Shown here: positions 33,568 to 46,103 of the stretch, piece after piece
How the letters are laid out: each line of letters starts with the position of its first letter
Numbering within the stretch: position 1 is the stretch's first letter
Origin: Lelliottia nimipressuralis
GTDB lineage: Bacteria; Pseudomonadota; Gammaproteobacteria; Enterobacterales; Enterobacteriaceae
Length of the DNA stretch: 64,000 bases
Direction: 5' to 3'
Assembly: GCF_004115925.1 (NCBI RefSeq)
Contig: NZ_SDDX01000019.1
Span: 1 to 64,000, forward strand
Program-made: the position numbers and the translations under genes
Notes under the pieces: model-generated
What the model was told of the DNA's origin: nothing
Databases searched by the model: none
Seen by the model: only the letters and a program-made list of their open reading frames with translations

Positions 33568-35409
33568 ATGCCGATTCAGGTTCTGCCGCCGCAGCTTGCG
33601 AACCAAATCGCCGCCGGCGAGGTGGTGGAGCGTCCTGCATCGGTCGTGAAAGAGCTGGTTGAAAACAGTCTTGATGCGGGAGCCACCCGCATCGATATTG
33701 ATATTGAACGCGGCGGCGCCAAACTTATCCGCATTCGCGACAACGGCTGTGGGATTAAAAAAGACGAGCTGGCGCTGGCGCTGGCGCGTCACGCCACCAG
33801 TAAAATTGCCTCTCTCGACGATCTGGAAGCCATTATCAGCCTCGGTTTTCGCGGCGAAGCGCTGGCCAGTATCAGCTCCGTTTCGCGTCTGACGCTCACC
33901 TCCCGCACCGCCGAACAGCAGGAAGCCTGGCAGGCATACGCGGAAGGGCGCGACATGGACGTGACCGTCAAACCCGCCGCGCATCCGGTGGGCACCACGC
34001 TGGAAGTGCTGGACCTGTTCTACAACACCCCGGCGCGGCGCAAGTTTATGCGCACCGAAAAAACCGAATTTGGCCACATCGACGAAATCATTCGCCGCAT
34101 CGCGCTGGCGCGTTTTGACGTGACGATCAACCTGAGTCACAACGGCAAAGTGATGCGCCAGTATCGCGCCGTTGCGGAAGGCGGGCAGAAAGAGCGTCGC
34201 TTAGGGGCGATTTGCGGAACTGGCTTTTTGGAACAGGCGCTGGCAATTGAATGGCAGCACGGCGATCTCGCGATGCGCGGCTGGGTGGCCGATCCAAAAT
34301 CCATGAACGCGGCGTTGGCGGAAATCCAGTATTGTTACGTCAATGGCCGCATGATGCGCGACCGTCTGATCAACCATGCGATCCGCCAGGCCTGTGAAGA
34401 TAAACTCGGCGCGGATCAGCAGCCTGCGTTTGTTCTCTATCTTGAAATCGATCCGCATCAGGTGGATGTCAACGTACATCCTGCCAAGCATGAAGTGCGT
34501 TTCCATCAGTCGCGTCTGGTCCATGATTTTATCTATCAGGGCGTACTGAGCGTTTTACAGCAGCAGGCGGAAGCGGTATTACCGCTGGAAGAAGAGAGCG
34601 CCGCGCCGCGTCCGATCCCGGAAAACCGCGTGGCGGCTGGCCGTAACCAGTTTGCAGAACCCGCCGTTGCCCGTGAACCCGAAACCCCGCGCTATTCCTC
34701 GACCAGCCCGGCACCGCGCCCGAGCGGGGCGAATTACCCTCATGCGCCGGGTTATCAAAAGCAGCAGGGTGCGCTTTATAGCAAATTGCTGGATACTCCA
34801 GCCGTAGAGCGCAAAGAGCCCGTGGCGCCAGCGGCCCCCACACTGGAAGGCCACAGCCAAAGTTTTGGTCGGGTGTTAACCATCATTGCGCCGGATATGG
34901 CGCTGCTGGAGCGTGACGGGAAACTGGCTCTGCTGGCGTTACCGGTTGCGGAGCGCTGGCTGAAGCAGGCACAGCTGACGCCGGGGGCAAATGCGGCATG
35001 TGCTCAGCCGCTGTTGATTCCGGTTCGACTCAAAATTTCAGCGGACGAAGCCGGCCTTTTAAACCGTGCGAAAGCGCTGTTGGCGGAAATGGGCATCGAA
35101 TTTGTGTTAGAGGCACATCATGTGACGATTCGCGCGGTGCCTTTACCCTTACGCCAACAAAATTTACAAAACTTGATTCCTGAACTGATAGGCTACCTGG
35201 CGCAGCAAACGACCTTTGATGCCACCAATACCGCGCAGTGGATCGCCCGTCATTTAGCGAGTGACCATCATCCGTGGAATATGGCGCAAGCCATTACCGT
35301 ATTGGCCGAAGTTGAACGTCTTTGCCCTCATTTGGTCAAAGCACCGCCGGGTGGTTTATTGCAACGTGTTGATTTAGATTCGGCGATGAATGCCCTGAAA
35401 AATGAGTGA
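33568..35409 (+). CDS. mutL: DNA mismatch repair protein MutL
   Basis: MutL couples MutS mismatch recognition to MutH cutting. The 613-residue protein has the N-terminal GHKL ATPase ([35 protein letters not shown]), a variable Pro/Ala/Glu-rich linker (about residues 335-425) and a C-terminal dimer domain. The endonuclease motif found in MutH-less bacteria is absent, as in E. coli. AAGGAG precedes the ATG. The stop overlaps miaA by 8 bp. Confidence 0.98.
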   Translation: MPIQVLPPQLANQIAAGEVVERPASVVKELVENSLDAGATRIDIDIERGGAKLIRIRDNGCGIKKDELALALARHATSKIASLDDLEAIISLGFRGEALASISSVSRLTLTSRTAEQQEAWQAYAEGRDMDVTVKPAAHPVGTTLEVLDLFYNTPARRKFMRTEKTEFGHIDEIIRRIALARFDVTINLSHNGKVMRQYRAVAEGGQKERRLGAICGTGFLEQALAIEWQHGDLAMRGWVADPKSMNAALAEIQYCYVNGRMMRDRLINHAIRQACEDKLGADQQPAFVLYLEIDPHQVDVNVHPAKHEVRFHQSRLVHDFIYQGVLSVLQQQAEAVLPLEEESAAPRPIPENRVAAGRNQFAEPAVAREPETPRYSSTSPAPRPSGANYPHAPGYQKQQGALYSKLLDTPAVERKEPVAPAAPTLEGHSQSFGRVLTIIAPDMALLERDGKLALLALPVAERWLKQAQLTPGANAACAQPLLIPVRLKISADEAGLLNRAKALLAEMGIEFVLEAHHVTIRAVPLPLRQQNLQNLIPELIGYLAQQTTFDATNTAQWIARHLASDHHPWNMAQAITVLAEVERLCPHLVKAPPGGLLQRVDLDSAMNALKNE

Positions 35410-36352
35410 TGTGAGTAAGGCGAGCCTGCCAAAGGCGATTTTTTTAATGGGCCCAACGGCCTCGGGTAAAACCGCGTTAGCCATTGAGCTACGTAAAGTT
35501 TTGCCAGTAGAGTTGATTAGCGTCGATTCCGCCCTTATTTATCAAGGGATGGATATCGGCACGGCGAAGCCAGACGCAGAAGAACTGCGCGCGGCACCGC
35601 ACCGACTGCTGGATATTCTCGACCCGTCGCAGGCGTACTCCGCAGCGGATTTCCGCCGCGATGCGCTGGCGCAAATGGCCGAGATCACCGCAGCGGGCCG
35701 GATACCGTTGTTAGTTGGCGGTACCATGCTCTACTTCAAGGCGCTGCTGGAAGGGTTATCACCCTTGCCATCCGCAGACCCTGAGGTGAGAGCCAGAATT
35801 GAGCAGCAGGCGGCAGAGCAGGGATGGGGCCCGTTGCACAAGCAGCTGGAGGAAATTGACCCGGTTGCCGCAGCACGGATTCATCCAAATGATCCGCAAA
35901 GGCTTTCCCGGGCACTGGAAGTTTTTTTCATTTCGGGTAAAACTTTAACGGAACTGACGCAAACGTCAGGAGAGGCTCTGCCGTATCAGGTGCATCAGTT
36001 CGCCATCGCCCCGGCGAGCCGTGAACTGCTCCATCAACGAATTGAGCAGCGTTTTCATCAGATGTTAGCTTCAGGTTTTGAAGCAGAAGTGCGGGCGCTA
36101 TTTGCTCGCGGAGATTTGCATACGGACATGCCTTCCATTCGTTGTGTCGGATACCGCCAGATGTGGTCATACATTGAAGGTGAGATCTCATACGATGAAA
36201 TGGTTTATCGAGGTGTTTGCGCCACCAGACAGTTAGCGAAACGCCAGATAACCTGGTTGCGCGGTTGGGACGGTATCCACTGGTTAGACAGTGAGAAGCC
36301 AGACCAGGCGTACAATGAAGTTTTACAGGTTGTGGGTGCTATCGCAGACTGA
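35402..36352 (+). CDS. miaA: tRNA dimethylallyltransferase MiaA
   Basis: MiaA adds a dimethylallyl group to A37 of tRNAs reading UNN codons. The 316-residue protein has the P-loop [11 protein letters not shown] at about residue 17, the [16 protein letters not shown] segment, and the C-terminal block [22 protein letters not shown]. It overlaps mutL by 8 bp. In E. coli several hfq promoters, one of them sigma-32-type, lie inside this gene; I did not map them here. hfq starts 85 bp after. Confidence 0.97.
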   Translation: MSDVSKASLPKAIFLMGPTASGKTALAIELRKVLPVELISVDSALIYQGMDIGTAKPDAEELRAAPHRLLDILDPSQAYSAADFRRDALAQMAEITAAGRIPLLVGGTMLYFKALLEGLSPLPSADPEVRARIEQQAAEQGWGPLHKQLEEIDPVAAARIHPNDPQRLSRALEVFFISGKTLTELTQTSGEALPYQVHQFAIAPASRELLHQRIEQRFHQMLASGFEAEVRALFARGDLHTDMPSIRCVGYRQMWSYIEGEISYDEMVYRGVCATRQLAKRQITWLRGWDGIHWLDSEKPDQAYNEVLQVVGAIAD

Positions 36353-36425
36353 ATGTGTACAATTAAGTCGTATCGTGCGCAATTTTTCAGAATCGCAAGG
36401 TTCTAAGTACATAACAAGCATATAA

Positions 36426-36749
<324 letters not shown>

Positions 36750-36823
36750 GGTAACGGGCTGTTTTTCCACACGGGGAGCCAGGTTTCTGCGTTCCCCGCT
36801 GATTTATTTTGAGGATAATACGC

Positions 36824-38104
36824 TTGTTTGACCGTTATGATGCCGGCGAGCATGCGGTACTGGTACACATCTATTTTACGCAAGACAAAGATATGGAAGA
36901 TCTCCAGGAGTTTGAAGCTCTGGTCTCTTCCGCCGGTGTCGAAGCATTACAGGTGATTACCGGTAGCCGTAAAGCGCCGCACCCAAAGTTTTTTGTTGGT
37001 GAAGGTAAAGCAGTCGAAATTGCGGAAGCCGTAAAAGCAACCGGCGCGTCCGTCGTGCTGTTTGACCATGCGCTATCTCCGGCTCAAGAGCGTAACCTGG
37101 AAGCCCTGTGCGAATGTCGTGTTATCGACCGTACCGGACTGATTTTAGACATTTTTGCTCAACGTGCACGTACCCACGAGGGGAAATTGCAGGTTGAGCT
37201 GGCGCAATTGCGTCATCTGGCCACGCGTCTTGTGCGCGGCTGGACCCACCTTGAAAGGCAAAAAGGCGGGATTGGTTTACGCGGTCCGGGTGAAACCCAG
37301 CTCGAAACCGACCGTCGACTGCTGCGCGGCCGTATTACCCAGATCCTCTCACGTCTGGCAAGAGTTGAAAAACAGCGTGAGCAAGGACGTCGTTCGCGAA
37401 CCAAAGCTGACATCCCAACGGTGTCGCTGGTGGGGTATACCAACGCCGGTAAATCCACCCTGTTTAACCAGATCACTGAGGCCAAGGTTTATGCCGCAGA
37501 CCAGTTGTTTGCGACCCTTGACCCGACGCTGCGTCGCATTGACGTTGCGGATGTGGGTGAAACAGTGCTGGCGGATACCGTAGGGTTTATTCGTCATTTG
37601 CCACACGACTTGGTGGCCGCGTTTAAAGCCACACTGCAGGAGACGCGTCAGGCGACGCTGCTGCTGCATATCATCGACGCTGCGGATGTTCGTGTGCAGG
37701 AAAACATCGACGCTGTGAATACCGTGCTCGAAGAGATCGATGCGCACGAGATCCCAACGCTTCTGGTGATGAACAAAATCGATATGCTGGACGATTTCGA
37801 GCCGCGTATTGACCGAGATGAAGAGAACAAACCGATTCGGGTCTGGCTTTCCGCTCAGACCGGTGTCGGTGTGCCACTACTTTTCCAGGCTTTGACAGAA
37901 CGTCTTTCTGGTGAGGTGGCTCAGCACACGCTGCGTCTGCCGCCACAGGAAGGCAGGCTGCGCAGCCGGTTTTATCAGCTTCAGGCGATAGAAAAAGAGT
38001 GGATGGAGGATGACGGCAGCGTGGGGATGCAGGTGCGTATGCCGATCGTTGACTGGCGTCGCCTCTGTAAACAAGAACCTACGCTGGTGGACTACGTCGT
38101 CTGA
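36824..38104 (+). CDS. hflX: Ribosome-rescue GTPase HflX
   Basis: HflX splits stalled 70S ribosomes under stress. I use the TTG at 36824 (GAGG nine bases upstream), giving [14 protein letters not shown] and 426 residues as in E. coli; the in-frame ATG five codons earlier overlaps the ribosome site. The protein has the N-terminal HflX domain, a Gly-rich nucleotide segment ([17 protein letters not shown]), and GTPase motifs [21 protein letters not shown] and NKID. It is followed by hflK after 60 bp. A near-perfect hairpin around 36770-36799 separates it from hfq. Confidence 0.96.
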   Translation: MFDRYDAGEHAVLVHIYFTQDKDMEDLQEFEALVSSAGVEALQVITGSRKAPHPKFFVGEGKAVEIAEAVKATGASVVLFDHALSPAQERNLEALCECRVIDRTGLILDIFAQRARTHEGKLQVELAQLRHLATRLVRGWTHLERQKGGIGLRGPGETQLETDRRLLRGRITQILSRLARVEKQREQGRRSRTKADIPTVSLVGYTNAGKSTLFNQITEAKVYAADQLFATLDPTLRRIDVADVGETVLADTVGFIRHLPHDLVAAFKATLQETRQATLLLHIIDAADVRVQENIDAVNTVLEEIDAHEIPTLLVMNKIDMLDDFEPRIDRDEENKPIRVWLSAQTGVGVPLLFQALTERLSGEVAQHTLRLPPQEGRLRSRFYQLQAIEKEWMEDDGSVGMQVRMPIVDWRRLCKQEPTLVDYVV

Positions 38105-38164
38105 CCAGATAAAGGTGCACGAGCCTGAAAATTCGCCCTTGCATAACAAATATGGAGCATATAC

Positions 38165-39427
38165 ATGGCGTGGAATCAGCCCGGTAATAACGGACAAGAC
38201 CGCGACCCGTGGGGAAGCAGCAATAATCAAGGCGGCAACTCTGGGGGAAATGGCAACAAAGGTGGTCGCGAGCAGGGGCCTCCTGATCTGGACGATATCT
38301 TTCGCAAGCTGAGCAAAAAGCTTGGTGGTTTCGGTACAGGTAAAGGTTCTGGCTCGGGTGGAAATTCCACTCAGGGTCCGCGCCCGCACATGGGTGGCCG
38401 CGTAGTGAGCATTGTTGCTGCTGCTGTGGTCATCATTTGGGCTGCCAGCGGGTTCTACACCATTAAAGAAGCTGAGCGCGGTGTGGTCACTCGTTTCGGT
38501 AAGTTTAGCCATCTGGTTGAGCCGGGCCTGAACTGGAAGCCAACGTTCGTGGATAACGTGACTGCGGTAAACGTGGAATCGGTACGCGAACTGGCGGCGT
38601 CTGGCGTGATGCTGACCTCTGACGAGAACGTGGTGCGCGTTGAGATGAACGTGCAGTACCGCGTCACCGATCCGCAGCACTATCTGTTCAGTGTGACCAG
38701 CGCCGACGACAGTCTGCGTCAGGCTACCGACAGCGCCCTGCGTGGCGTGATCGGTAAATACACCATGGACCGTATCCTGACCGAAGGTCGTACCGTTATT
38801 CGTAGCGATACCCAGCGCGAGCTGGAAGAGACCATCCGTCCGTACAACATGGGTATCACCCTGCTGGACGTCAACTTCCAGGCCGCTCGTCCGCCGGAAG
38901 AGGTTAAGGCCGCTTTCGATGATGCAATTGCCGCGCGTGAAAACGAACAGCAATACATCCGTGAAGCTGAAGCTTACACCAACGAAGTTCAGCCTCGTGC
39001 CAACGGTCAGGCGCAGCGTATCCTCGAAGAGGCGCGTGCGTATAAGACTCAGACCATCCTGGAAGCCCAGGGTGAAGTGGCTCGCTTCGCGAAGCTCCTG
39101 CCGGAATATAAAGCTGCCCCGGAAATTACCCGTGAGCGTCTGTATATCGAGACCATGGAGAAAGTGTTGAGCCACACCCGTAAAGTGCTGGTGAACGACA
39201 ACAAAGGTGGCAACCTGATGGTGCTACCGCTGGACCAGATGCTGAAAGGCGGTAATGCGCCTGCGGCAAAACAGGATAACAGCGGAGCAAACAATCTGCT
39301 GCGTCTGCCTCCGGCATCCAGCAGCAATTCCAGCGCCAATACCACGTCTTCTTCAAGCGATGGTGACATCATGGACCAACGCCGTGCCAACGCACAGCGT
39401 AACGACAGCCAGCGTCAGGGGGAATAA
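38165..39427 (+). CDS. hflK: FtsH-modulating protein HflK
   Basis: HflK and HflC form a large cage around the FtsH protease on the periplasmic side of the inner membrane. HflK is 420 residues: a cytoplasmic Gly/Asn-rich N-terminus (about 1-78), one membrane segment (VVSIVAAAVVIIWAASGFY, about 80-98), then an SPFH domain (EAERGVVTRFGKF...) and a long helix with a Ser/Asn-rich tail. It ends 2 bp before hflC. There are Pro-Pro-Glu motifs in the helix start typical of HflK. Confidence 0.97.
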   Translation: MAWNQPGNNGQDRDPWGSSNNQGGNSGGNGNKGGREQGPPDLDDIFRKLSKKLGGFGTGKGSGSGGNSTQGPRPHMGGRVVSIVAAAVVIIWAASGFYTIKEAERGVVTRFGKFSHLVEPGLNWKPTFVDNVTAVNVESVRELAASGVMLTSDENVVRVEMNVQYRVTDPQHYLFSVTSADDSLRQATDSALRGVIGKYTMDRILTEGRTVIRSDTQRELEETIRPYNMGITLLDVNFQAARPPEEVKAAFDDAIAARENEQQYIREAEAYTNEVQPRANGQAQRILEEARAYKTQTILEAQGEVARFAKLLPEYKAAPEITRERLYIETMEKVLSHTRKVLVNDNKGGNLMVLPLDQMLKGGNAPAAKQDNSGANNLLRLPPASSSNSSANTTSSSSDGDIMDQRRANAQRNDSQRQGE

Positions 39428-39429
39428 CG

Positions 39430-40434
39430 ATGCGTAAGTCAGTTATTGCGATTATCATCATTGCGCTGGTCGTACTTTATACCTCCATCTTTGTGGTGAA
39501 AGAGGGCGAGCGCGGGATTACCATGCGTTTCGGTAAAGTCCTTCGTGACGATGAAAACAAACCGCTGGTCTTTGAACCGGGTCTGCACTTCAAGCTCCCG
39601 ATGATTGAATCAGTGAAAATGCTCGACGCTCGTATCCAGACGATGGATAACCAGGCCGATCGTTTTGTCACTAAAGAGAAAAAAGACCTGATCGTCGATT
39701 CTTACATCAAATGGCGTATCAGCGACTTCAGCCGTTACTACCTGGCAACCGGCGGCGGTGACGTTTCTCAGGCCGAAGTGCTGCTGAAACGTAAGTTCTC
39801 TGACCGTCTGCGTTCTGAAATTGGTCGTCTGGATGTGAAAGACATCGTGACCGACTCCCGTGGTCGTCTGACCCTGGAAGTGCGTGATGCGCTGAACTCC
39901 GGTACTGCGGGCACGGAAGACGAAGTTGCGACGCCAGCAGCGGACGATGCGATTGCTAAAGCGGCTGAGCGTGTTCAGGCTGAAACCAACGGCAAAGTGC
40001 CGGTGATCAACCCGAACAGTATGGCGGCGTTAGGTATCGAAGTGGTCGATGTGCGTATCAAGCAGATCAACCTGCCTGCGGAAGTGTCCGAAGCGATTTA
40101 CAACCGTATGCGCGCTGAGCGTGAAGCGGTTGCCCGTCGCCACCGTTCACAGGGTCAGGAAGAAGCTGAGAAACTGCGTGCGACAGCGGACTATGAAGTG
40201 ACGAAAACGCTGGCAGAATCCGAACGTCAGGGCCGCATTATGCGCGGTGAAGGCGATGCGGAAGCCGCGAAACTGTTTGCCGATGCATTTAGCCAGGATC
40301 CGGATTTCTATGCCTTTATCCGTAGCCTGCGTGCGTATGAAAACAGCTTCCAGAGCAACCAGGATGTGATGGTGCTCAGTCCTGACAGCGATTTCTTCCG
40401 TTATATGAAGACGCCAGGCAACGCCACGCGATAA
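39430..40434 (+). CDS. hflC: FtsH-modulating protein HflC
   Basis: HflC partners HflK. The 334-residue protein has an N-terminal membrane segment (VIAIIIIALVVLYTSIFVV, residues 4-22), the SPFH domain start KEGERGITMRFGKV, and a helical C-terminal region. A segment GTAGTEDEVATPAADDAIAK (about residues 158-177) is an acidic insertion typical of enteric HflC. It is 2 bp after hflK and followed by a terminator, then yjeT. Confidence 0.97.
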   Translation: MRKSVIAIIIIALVVLYTSIFVVKEGERGITMRFGKVLRDDENKPLVFEPGLHFKLPMIESVKMLDARIQTMDNQADRFVTKEKKDLIVDSYIKWRISDFSRYYLATGGGDVSQAEVLLKRKFSDRLRSEIGRLDVKDIVTDSRGRLTLEVRDALNSGTAGTEDEVATPAADDAIAKAAERVQAETNGKVPVINPNSMAALGIEVVDVRIKQINLPAEVSEAIYNRMRAEREAVARRHRSQGQEEAEKLRATADYEVTKTLAESERQGRIMRGEGDAEAAKLFADAFSQDPDFYAFIRSLRAYENSFQSNQDVMVLSPDSDFFRYMKTPGNATR

Positions 40435-40456
40435 ACTCCTTCTCGTTTGAGTTATC

Positions 40457-40487
40457 AAACCACCGCTCTCAACGGAGCGGTGGTTTT
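40457..40487 (+). terminator. Terminator after hflC
   Basis: A 12-bp perfect stem (AAACCACCGCTC / GAGCGGTGGTTT) followed by TTTCTTTT closes the hflX-hflK-hflC transcript. Confidence 0.9.
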
Positions 40488-40505
40488 CTTTTATCAGGAG
40501 CTAAA

Positions 40506-40703
40506 ATGAATTCCACCATCTTGCTGGCGCTTGCTCTGGTTTTGGTGCTCGAAGGCCTTGGCCCGATGCTTTATCCGCGCGCCTGGCGTCGAATGATCGC
40601 CACCATGACCCAACTGCCGGATAATATTTTACGTCGTTTTGGCGGGGGTCTTGTGGTTGCAGGAGTGGTGATCTACTACATGTTGAGGAAAACGATTGGC
40701 TGA
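40506..40703 (+). CDS. yjeT: Small membrane protein YjeT (DUF2065)
   Basis: A 65-residue inner-membrane protein with two hydrophobic segments separated by a short basic loop (PRAWRRMIATM). Length and place between hflC and purA match E. coli YjeT, of unknown function. AGGAG precedes the ATG. It starts just after the hflC terminator, so it is expressed by readthrough or from its own promoter. Confidence 0.9.
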   Translation: MNSTILLALALVLVLEGLGPMLYPRAWRRMIATMTQLPDNILRRFGGGLVVAGVVIYYMLRKTIG

Positions 40704-40802
40704 TCAAAAAGTGGTCGGATTTGCATTATATTGAGGGCAAAAAGTGCTGTAACTCTGAAAAAGCGGTGGTAGAATCCATTTTTAAGCAATCGGTGATTTT
40801 GA

Positions 40803-42104
<1,302 letters not shown>

Positions 42105-42114
42105 ACCTCGTTCT

Positions 42115-42143
42115 GCCTGGCGGCGCTATGCTTGCCAGGCCTA
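42115..42143. repeat. REP-like palindrome after purA
   Basis: GCCTGGC...GCCAGGC flanks a GCGCTATGC core and ends CCTAC, the common end of REP units. Confidence 0.65.
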
Positions 42144-42156
42144 CAAAACGCTTCTT

Positions 42157-42188
42157 AAGCCGGATAAGCAACGCGTATCCGGCTTTTT
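42157..42188 (+). terminator. purA terminator
   Basis: A 10-bp stem (AAGCCGGATA / TATCCGGCTT) with a 9-base loop is followed by TTTTT. Confidence 0.88.
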
Positions 42189-42305
42189 AGTTCCTCTTTC
42201 CCCCTTTCAGTCAAATAAATTAGCCGCTAAGTATCTGGCTGGTTTATCATCAATAGTGAATATCTCTGCGGTTAGACCGCGTTTTTCCCTTTTCCTGAGG
42301 TTGAT

Positions 42306-42731
42306 GTGCAGTTAACGAGTTTCACCGATTACGGCTTACGTGCGCTGATTTACATGGCGTCGTTGCCACAAGGACAGATGACCAGTATCTCTGAGGTGAC
42401 AGAGGTGTACGGCGTGTCCCGTAATCATATGGTCAAAATAATCAATCAACTTAGCCGTGCGGGATACGTAACTGCCGTCCGCGGGAAAAACGGGGGGATT
42501 CGTCTCGGAAAACCTGCGCAGAGTATTCGTGTTGGAGATGTGGTACGTGAACTGGAGCCATTAACTCTGGTGAACTGCAGCAGCGACTTCTGCCACATCA
42601 CCCCCGCTTGCCGCCTGAAAAAGGCGCTTTCTACGGCTGTGCAAAGTTTTCTCAAGGAACTGGATAACTACACGCTGGCCGATTTGGTTGAAGAGAATCA
42701 ACCGCTATATAAATTATTGCTGGTGGAATGA
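42306..42731 (+). CDS. nsrR: Nitric-oxide-sensing repressor NsrR
   Basis: NsrR is an Rrf2-family repressor whose iron-sulfur cluster reacts with nitric oxide. The 141-residue protein has an N-terminal winged helix ([20 protein letters not shown]) and the cluster ligands C91, C96 and C102 ([13 protein letters not shown]). The start is GTG at 42306 with GAGG upstream, as in E. coli. It overlaps an in-frame extension of rnr and lies 38 bp before the rnr start, so they are likely co-transcribed. Targets typically include hmp and ytfE, which are not in this window. Confidence 0.96.
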   Translation: MQLTSFTDYGLRALIYMASLPQGQMTSISEVTEVYGVSRNHMVKIINQLSRAGYVTAVRGKNGGIRLGKPAQSIRVGDVVRELEPLTLVNCSSDFCHITPACRLKKALSTAVQSFLKELDNYTLADLVEENQPLYKLLLVE

Positions 42732-42769
42732 AGAAAATTTCCACCGGAGCTGACAACGGAGGAACCGAC

Positions 42770-45217
42770 ATGTCACATGATCCTTTCCAGGAACGCGAAG
42801 CAGAAAAGTACGCGAATCCTATCCCAAGCCGCGAGTTCATCATCGAACACTTAACAAAACGCGAAAAGCCCGCCAATCGTGAAGAACTTGCCGTTGAATT
42901 AAACATTGAAGGCGAAGAGCAAATTGAAGCCCTTCGTCGCCGCCTGCGCGCCATGGAGCGTGATGGCCAGCTGGTCTTTACGCGTCGCCAGTGCTACGCG
43001 CTGCCGGAACGTCTCGACCTGCTCAAAGGCACCGTCATCGGCCATCGCGATGGTTTCGGCTTCCTGCGCGTCGAAGGCCGCAAAGACGACCTGTATCTGT
43101 CCTCTGAACAGATGAAAATGTGCATCCACGGCGATCAGATTCTGGCGCAGCCTTTAGGGGCTGACCGCAAGGGCCGCCGCGAAGCACGCGTCGTTCGCGT
43201 GCTGGTACCCAAAACCAGCCAGATCGTCGGGCGTTACTTCACCGATGCAGGCGTGGGCTTTGTAGTGCCAGACGACAGCCGTCTGAGCTTCGACATCCTG
43301 ATCCCGCCGGAAGAGGTGATGGGCGCACGCATGGGCTTTGTGGTGGTGGTCGAACTCACCCAGCGTCCAACGCGCCGCACCAAAGCGATTGGTAAGATCG
43401 TGGAAGTGCTCGGCGATAACATGGGCACCAGCATGGCCGTAGATATGGCGCTGCGTACGCATGAAATCCCTTACGTCTGGCCGGCTGCGGTTGAAAATCA
43501 GGTCAAAGATCTGAAAGAGCAGGTCCCGGAAGAGGCCAAAATTGGCCGCGTGGATCTGCGCGATCTGCCGCTGGTGACCATTGATGGCGAAGACGCCCGC
43601 GACTTCGATGACGCCGTCTTCTGCGAGAAAAAACGCGGCGGCGGCTGGCGTTTGTGGGTGGCGATTGCTGACGTCAGCTATTACGTCCGCCCCAACACCC
43701 CGCTGGACAGCGAAGCCCGCAGCCGTGGTACATCCGTGTACTTCCCGTCGCAGGTCGTGCCAATGCTGCCGGAAGTGCTCTCCAACGGGCTGTGCTCCCT
43801 GAACCCGCAGGTTGATCGTCTGTGTATGGTCTGTGAAATGACCATCTCCACCAAAGGGCGCTTAACCGGCTATAAATTCTATGAAGCGGTGATGAGCTCG
43901 CACGCGCGCCTGACATACACCAAAGTCTGGCACATGCTGCAGGGCGACCAGGAACTGCGCGAGCAATATGCGCCGCTGGTCAAACACATCGAAGAGCTGC
44001 ACAACCTCTACAAAGTGCTGGATCAGGCGCGCGAAGAGCGCGGCGGGATCTCCTTTGAGAGCGAAGAGGCGAAGTTTATCTTCAACGCTGAACGTCGTAT
44101 CGAGCGTATCGAGCAGACGCAGCGTAACGATGCCCACAAACTGATTGAAGAGTGCATGATCCTGGCAAACATCTCGGCGGCGCGTTTCGTTGAGAAAGCC
44201 AAAGAGCCTGCGCTGTTCCGTATTCACGATAAACCGACCACCGAAGCGATTACCGCGTTCCGTTCGGTGCTGGCGGAGCTGGGCCTGGAGCTGCCGGGTG
44301 GCAGTAAACCAGAGCCACGCGATTACGCTGAGCTGCTGGAGTCCATCAGCGATCGTCCGGATGCGGAAATGCTGCAAACCATGCTGCTGCGCTCCATGAA
44401 ACAGGCGATTTACGATCCGGAAAACCGCGGTCACTTCGGCCTGGCGCTGCAGTCTTATGCGCACTTTACCTCGCCGATTCGTCGTTACCCGGATCTGTCG
44501 CTGCACCGCGCCATTAAATATCTGCTGGCGCAAGAGCAGGGGCATAAGGGCAACACCACCGAAACGGGCGGCTACCACTATTCCATGGAAGAGATGCTCC
44601 AGCTTGGCCAGCACTGTTCCATGGCCGAACGTCGCGCCGACGAAGCAACGCGTGATGTGGCGGACTGGCTGAAGTGTGACTTCATGCTGGATCAGGTGGG
44701 CAATGTCTTTAAAGGCGTTATCGCCAGCGTCACCGGCTTTGGCTTCTTTGTGCGTCTCGACGAGCTGTTTATCGACGGCCTGGTCCACGTCTCCTCGCTG
44801 GATAACGATTACTACCGCTACGATCAGGTTGGTCAACGCCTGACGGGTGAATCCGGTGGCCAGACTTACCGTCTGGGCGATCGCGTGGAAGTGAAGGTGG
44901 AAGCCGTTAACATGGACGAACGTAAGATTGATTTCAGTCTGATCTCAAGCGAACGTGCTCCGCGTAACGTCGGTAAAACCGAGCGCGAAAAAGCGAAAAA
45001 AGGGTCGAACGGTAAAACCGGCGGCAGACGTCGTCAGGCGGGCAAAAAGGTGAACTTCGAGCCGGATGCCGCGTTCCGTGGTGATAAAGGCAAAGCAGCG
45101 CCAAAACCACCCAAAGCGAAGAAAGAGAAAGGCGCGAAAAAACCATCCGCTAAGACCCAGAAAATAGCGGCCGCGACCAAAGCGAAGCGTGCTGCGAAGA
45201 AAAAAGTGGCGGAGTAA
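42770..45217 (+). CDS. rnr: Ribonuclease R
   Basis: RNase R is a processive 3'-5' exonuclease that can unwind structured RNA. From the ATG at 42770 (GGAGG upstream) it has 815 residues: a helix-turn-helix-like N-terminus, two cold-shock domains (about 80-230), the RNB catalytic domain with [12 protein letters not shown] carrying the metal-binding aspartates, an S1 domain (about 640-725) and a Lys/Ala/Arg-rich basic tail ending [12 protein letters not shown]. An in-frame start 14 codons upstream inside nsrR is not supported. rlmB follows, as in E. coli. Confidence 0.97.
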   Translation: MSHDPFQEREAEKYANPIPSREFIIEHLTKREKPANREELAVELNIEGEEQIEALRRRLRAMERDGQLVFTRRQCYALPERLDLLKGTVIGHRDGFGFLRVEGRKDDLYLSSEQMKMCIHGDQILAQPLGADRKGRREARVVRVLVPKTSQIVGRYFTDAGVGFVVPDDSRLSFDILIPPEEVMGARMGFVVVVELTQRPTRRTKAIGKIVEVLGDNMGTSMAVDMALRTHEIPYVWPAAVENQVKDLKEQVPEEAKIGRVDLRDLPLVTIDGEDARDFDDAVFCEKKRGGGWRLWVAIADVSYYVRPNTPLDSEARSRGTSVYFPSQVVPMLPEVLSNGLCSLNPQVDRLCMVCEMTISTKGRLTGYKFYEAVMSSHARLTYTKVWHMLQGDQELREQYAPLVKHIEELHNLYKVLDQAREERGGISFESEEAKFIFNAERRIERIEQTQRNDAHKLIEECMILANISAARFVEKAKEPALFRIHDKPTTEAITAFRSVLAELGLELPGGSKPEPRDYAELLESISDRPDAEMLQTMLLRSMKQAIYDPENRGHFGLALQSYAHFTSPIRRYPDLSLHRAIKYLLAQEQGHKGNTTETGGYHYSMEEMLQLGQHCSMAERRADEATRDVADWLKCDFMLDQVGNVFKGVIASVTGFGFFVRLDELFIDGLVHVSSLDNDYYRYDQVGQRLTGESGGQTYRLGDRVEVKVEAVNMDERKIDFSLISSERAPRNVGKTEREKAKKGSNGKTGGRRRQAGKKVNFEPDAAFRGDKGKAAPKPPKAKKEKGAKKPSAKTQKIAAATKAKRAAKKKVAE

Positions 45218-45236
45218 CACTCCCTCACCCTTTGTC

Positions 45237-45264
45237 GGCCGGGCAAGCGTAGAATTGCCCGGCA
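45237..45264. repeat. REP-like palindrome between rnr and rlmB
   Basis: GCCGGGCAA / TTGCCCGGC form a 9-bp stem. No T tract follows, so it looks like a REP unit or mRNA-stabilising hairpin rather than a terminator. Confidence 0.6.
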
Positions 45265-45287
45265 AAAGCAATTAATGAGAACCATCA

Positions 45288-46019
45288 ATGAGTGAAATGA
45301 TTTACGGCATCCATGCGGTGCAGGCCCTGCTGGAGCGCGCTCCGGAGCGTTTTCAGGAAGTGTATATTCTGAAAGGCCGCGAGGATAAACGTCTGCTGCC
45401 GCTGATCCATGCGCTGGAAGCCCAGGGCGTGGTGATTCAACTGGCGAGCCGCCAGTTCCTCGACGAAAAAAGCGAGGGTGCCGTTCACCAGGGCATTATC
45501 GCGCGTGCGAAACCGGGCCGTCAGTATCAGGAAAACGATCTGCCGGATCTGATCGCCCAGCTCGATAACCCGTTCTTCCTGATCCTCGACGGCGTGACCG
45601 ATCCGCACAACCTCGGCGCATGCCTGCGTAGTGCAGATGCGGCAGGCGTACATGCGGTGATTGTACCGCGCGATCGTTCTGCGCAGCTCAATGCTACGGC
45701 GAAGAAAGTCGCCTGTGGCGCGGCAGAAAACGTGCCGTTGATCCGCGTGACCAACCTGGCGCGCACCATGCGTCAGCTGCAGGAAGAGAACATCTGGATT
45801 GTCGGCACCGCTGGCGAAGCAGACCATACCCTTTATCAGAGCAAAATGACCGGCCGCATGGCGCTGGTGATGGGTGCTGAAGGGGAAGGGATGCGCCGTC
45901 TGACGCGCGAGCATTGCGACGAGCTGATCAGCATTCCGATGGCGGGCAGCGTCTCGTCTCTGAACGTGTCTGTGGCAACGGGTATTTGCCTGTTCGAAGC
46001 GGTGCGTCAGCGCGGGTGA
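45288..46019 (+). CDS. rlmB: 23S rRNA 2'-O-methyltransferase RlmB
   Basis: RlmB methylates G2251 of 23S rRNA at the ribose. The 243-residue SpoU-family protein has an N-terminal RNA-binding domain (about 1-70) and a knotted methyltransferase domain with motifs [28 protein letters not shown] and [15 protein letters not shown]. It follows rnr by 70 bp. A REP pair follows its stop. Confidence 0.97.
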   Translation: MSEMIYGIHAVQALLERAPERFQEVYILKGREDKRLLPLIHALEAQGVVIQLASRQFLDEKSEGAVHQGIIARAKPGRQYQENDLPDLIAQLDNPFFLILDGVTDPHNLGACLRSADAAGVHAVIVPRDRSAQLNATAKKVACGAAENVPLIRVTNLARTMRQLQEENIWIVGTAGEADHTLYQSKMTGRMALVMGAEGEGMRRLTREHCDELISIPMAGSVSSLNVSVATGICLFEAVRQRG

Positions 46020-46025
46020 TTTTTT

Positions 46026-46098
46026 GTGCCCGGTAGCGCTTCGCTTACCGGGTCTACAAAAACGTCCAGGCCGGGTCAGGCGAAGCTGCCACCCGGCC
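46026..46098. repeat. REP/BIME-like pair
   Basis: CCCGGTA...TACCGGG and GGCCGGGT...ACCCGGCC are two palindromic units with CTTCG-type cores, between the converging rlmB and the MHS transporter. The first resembles the unit at 8463. Confidence 0.78.
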
Positions 46099-46103
46099 GA
46101 AAA

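Noticed and set aside
37877..39175. A 432-codon minus-strand frame across hflX and hflK
   Set aside because: It spans two conserved genes and an intergenic gap on the other strand and shows no family signature or ribosome site.
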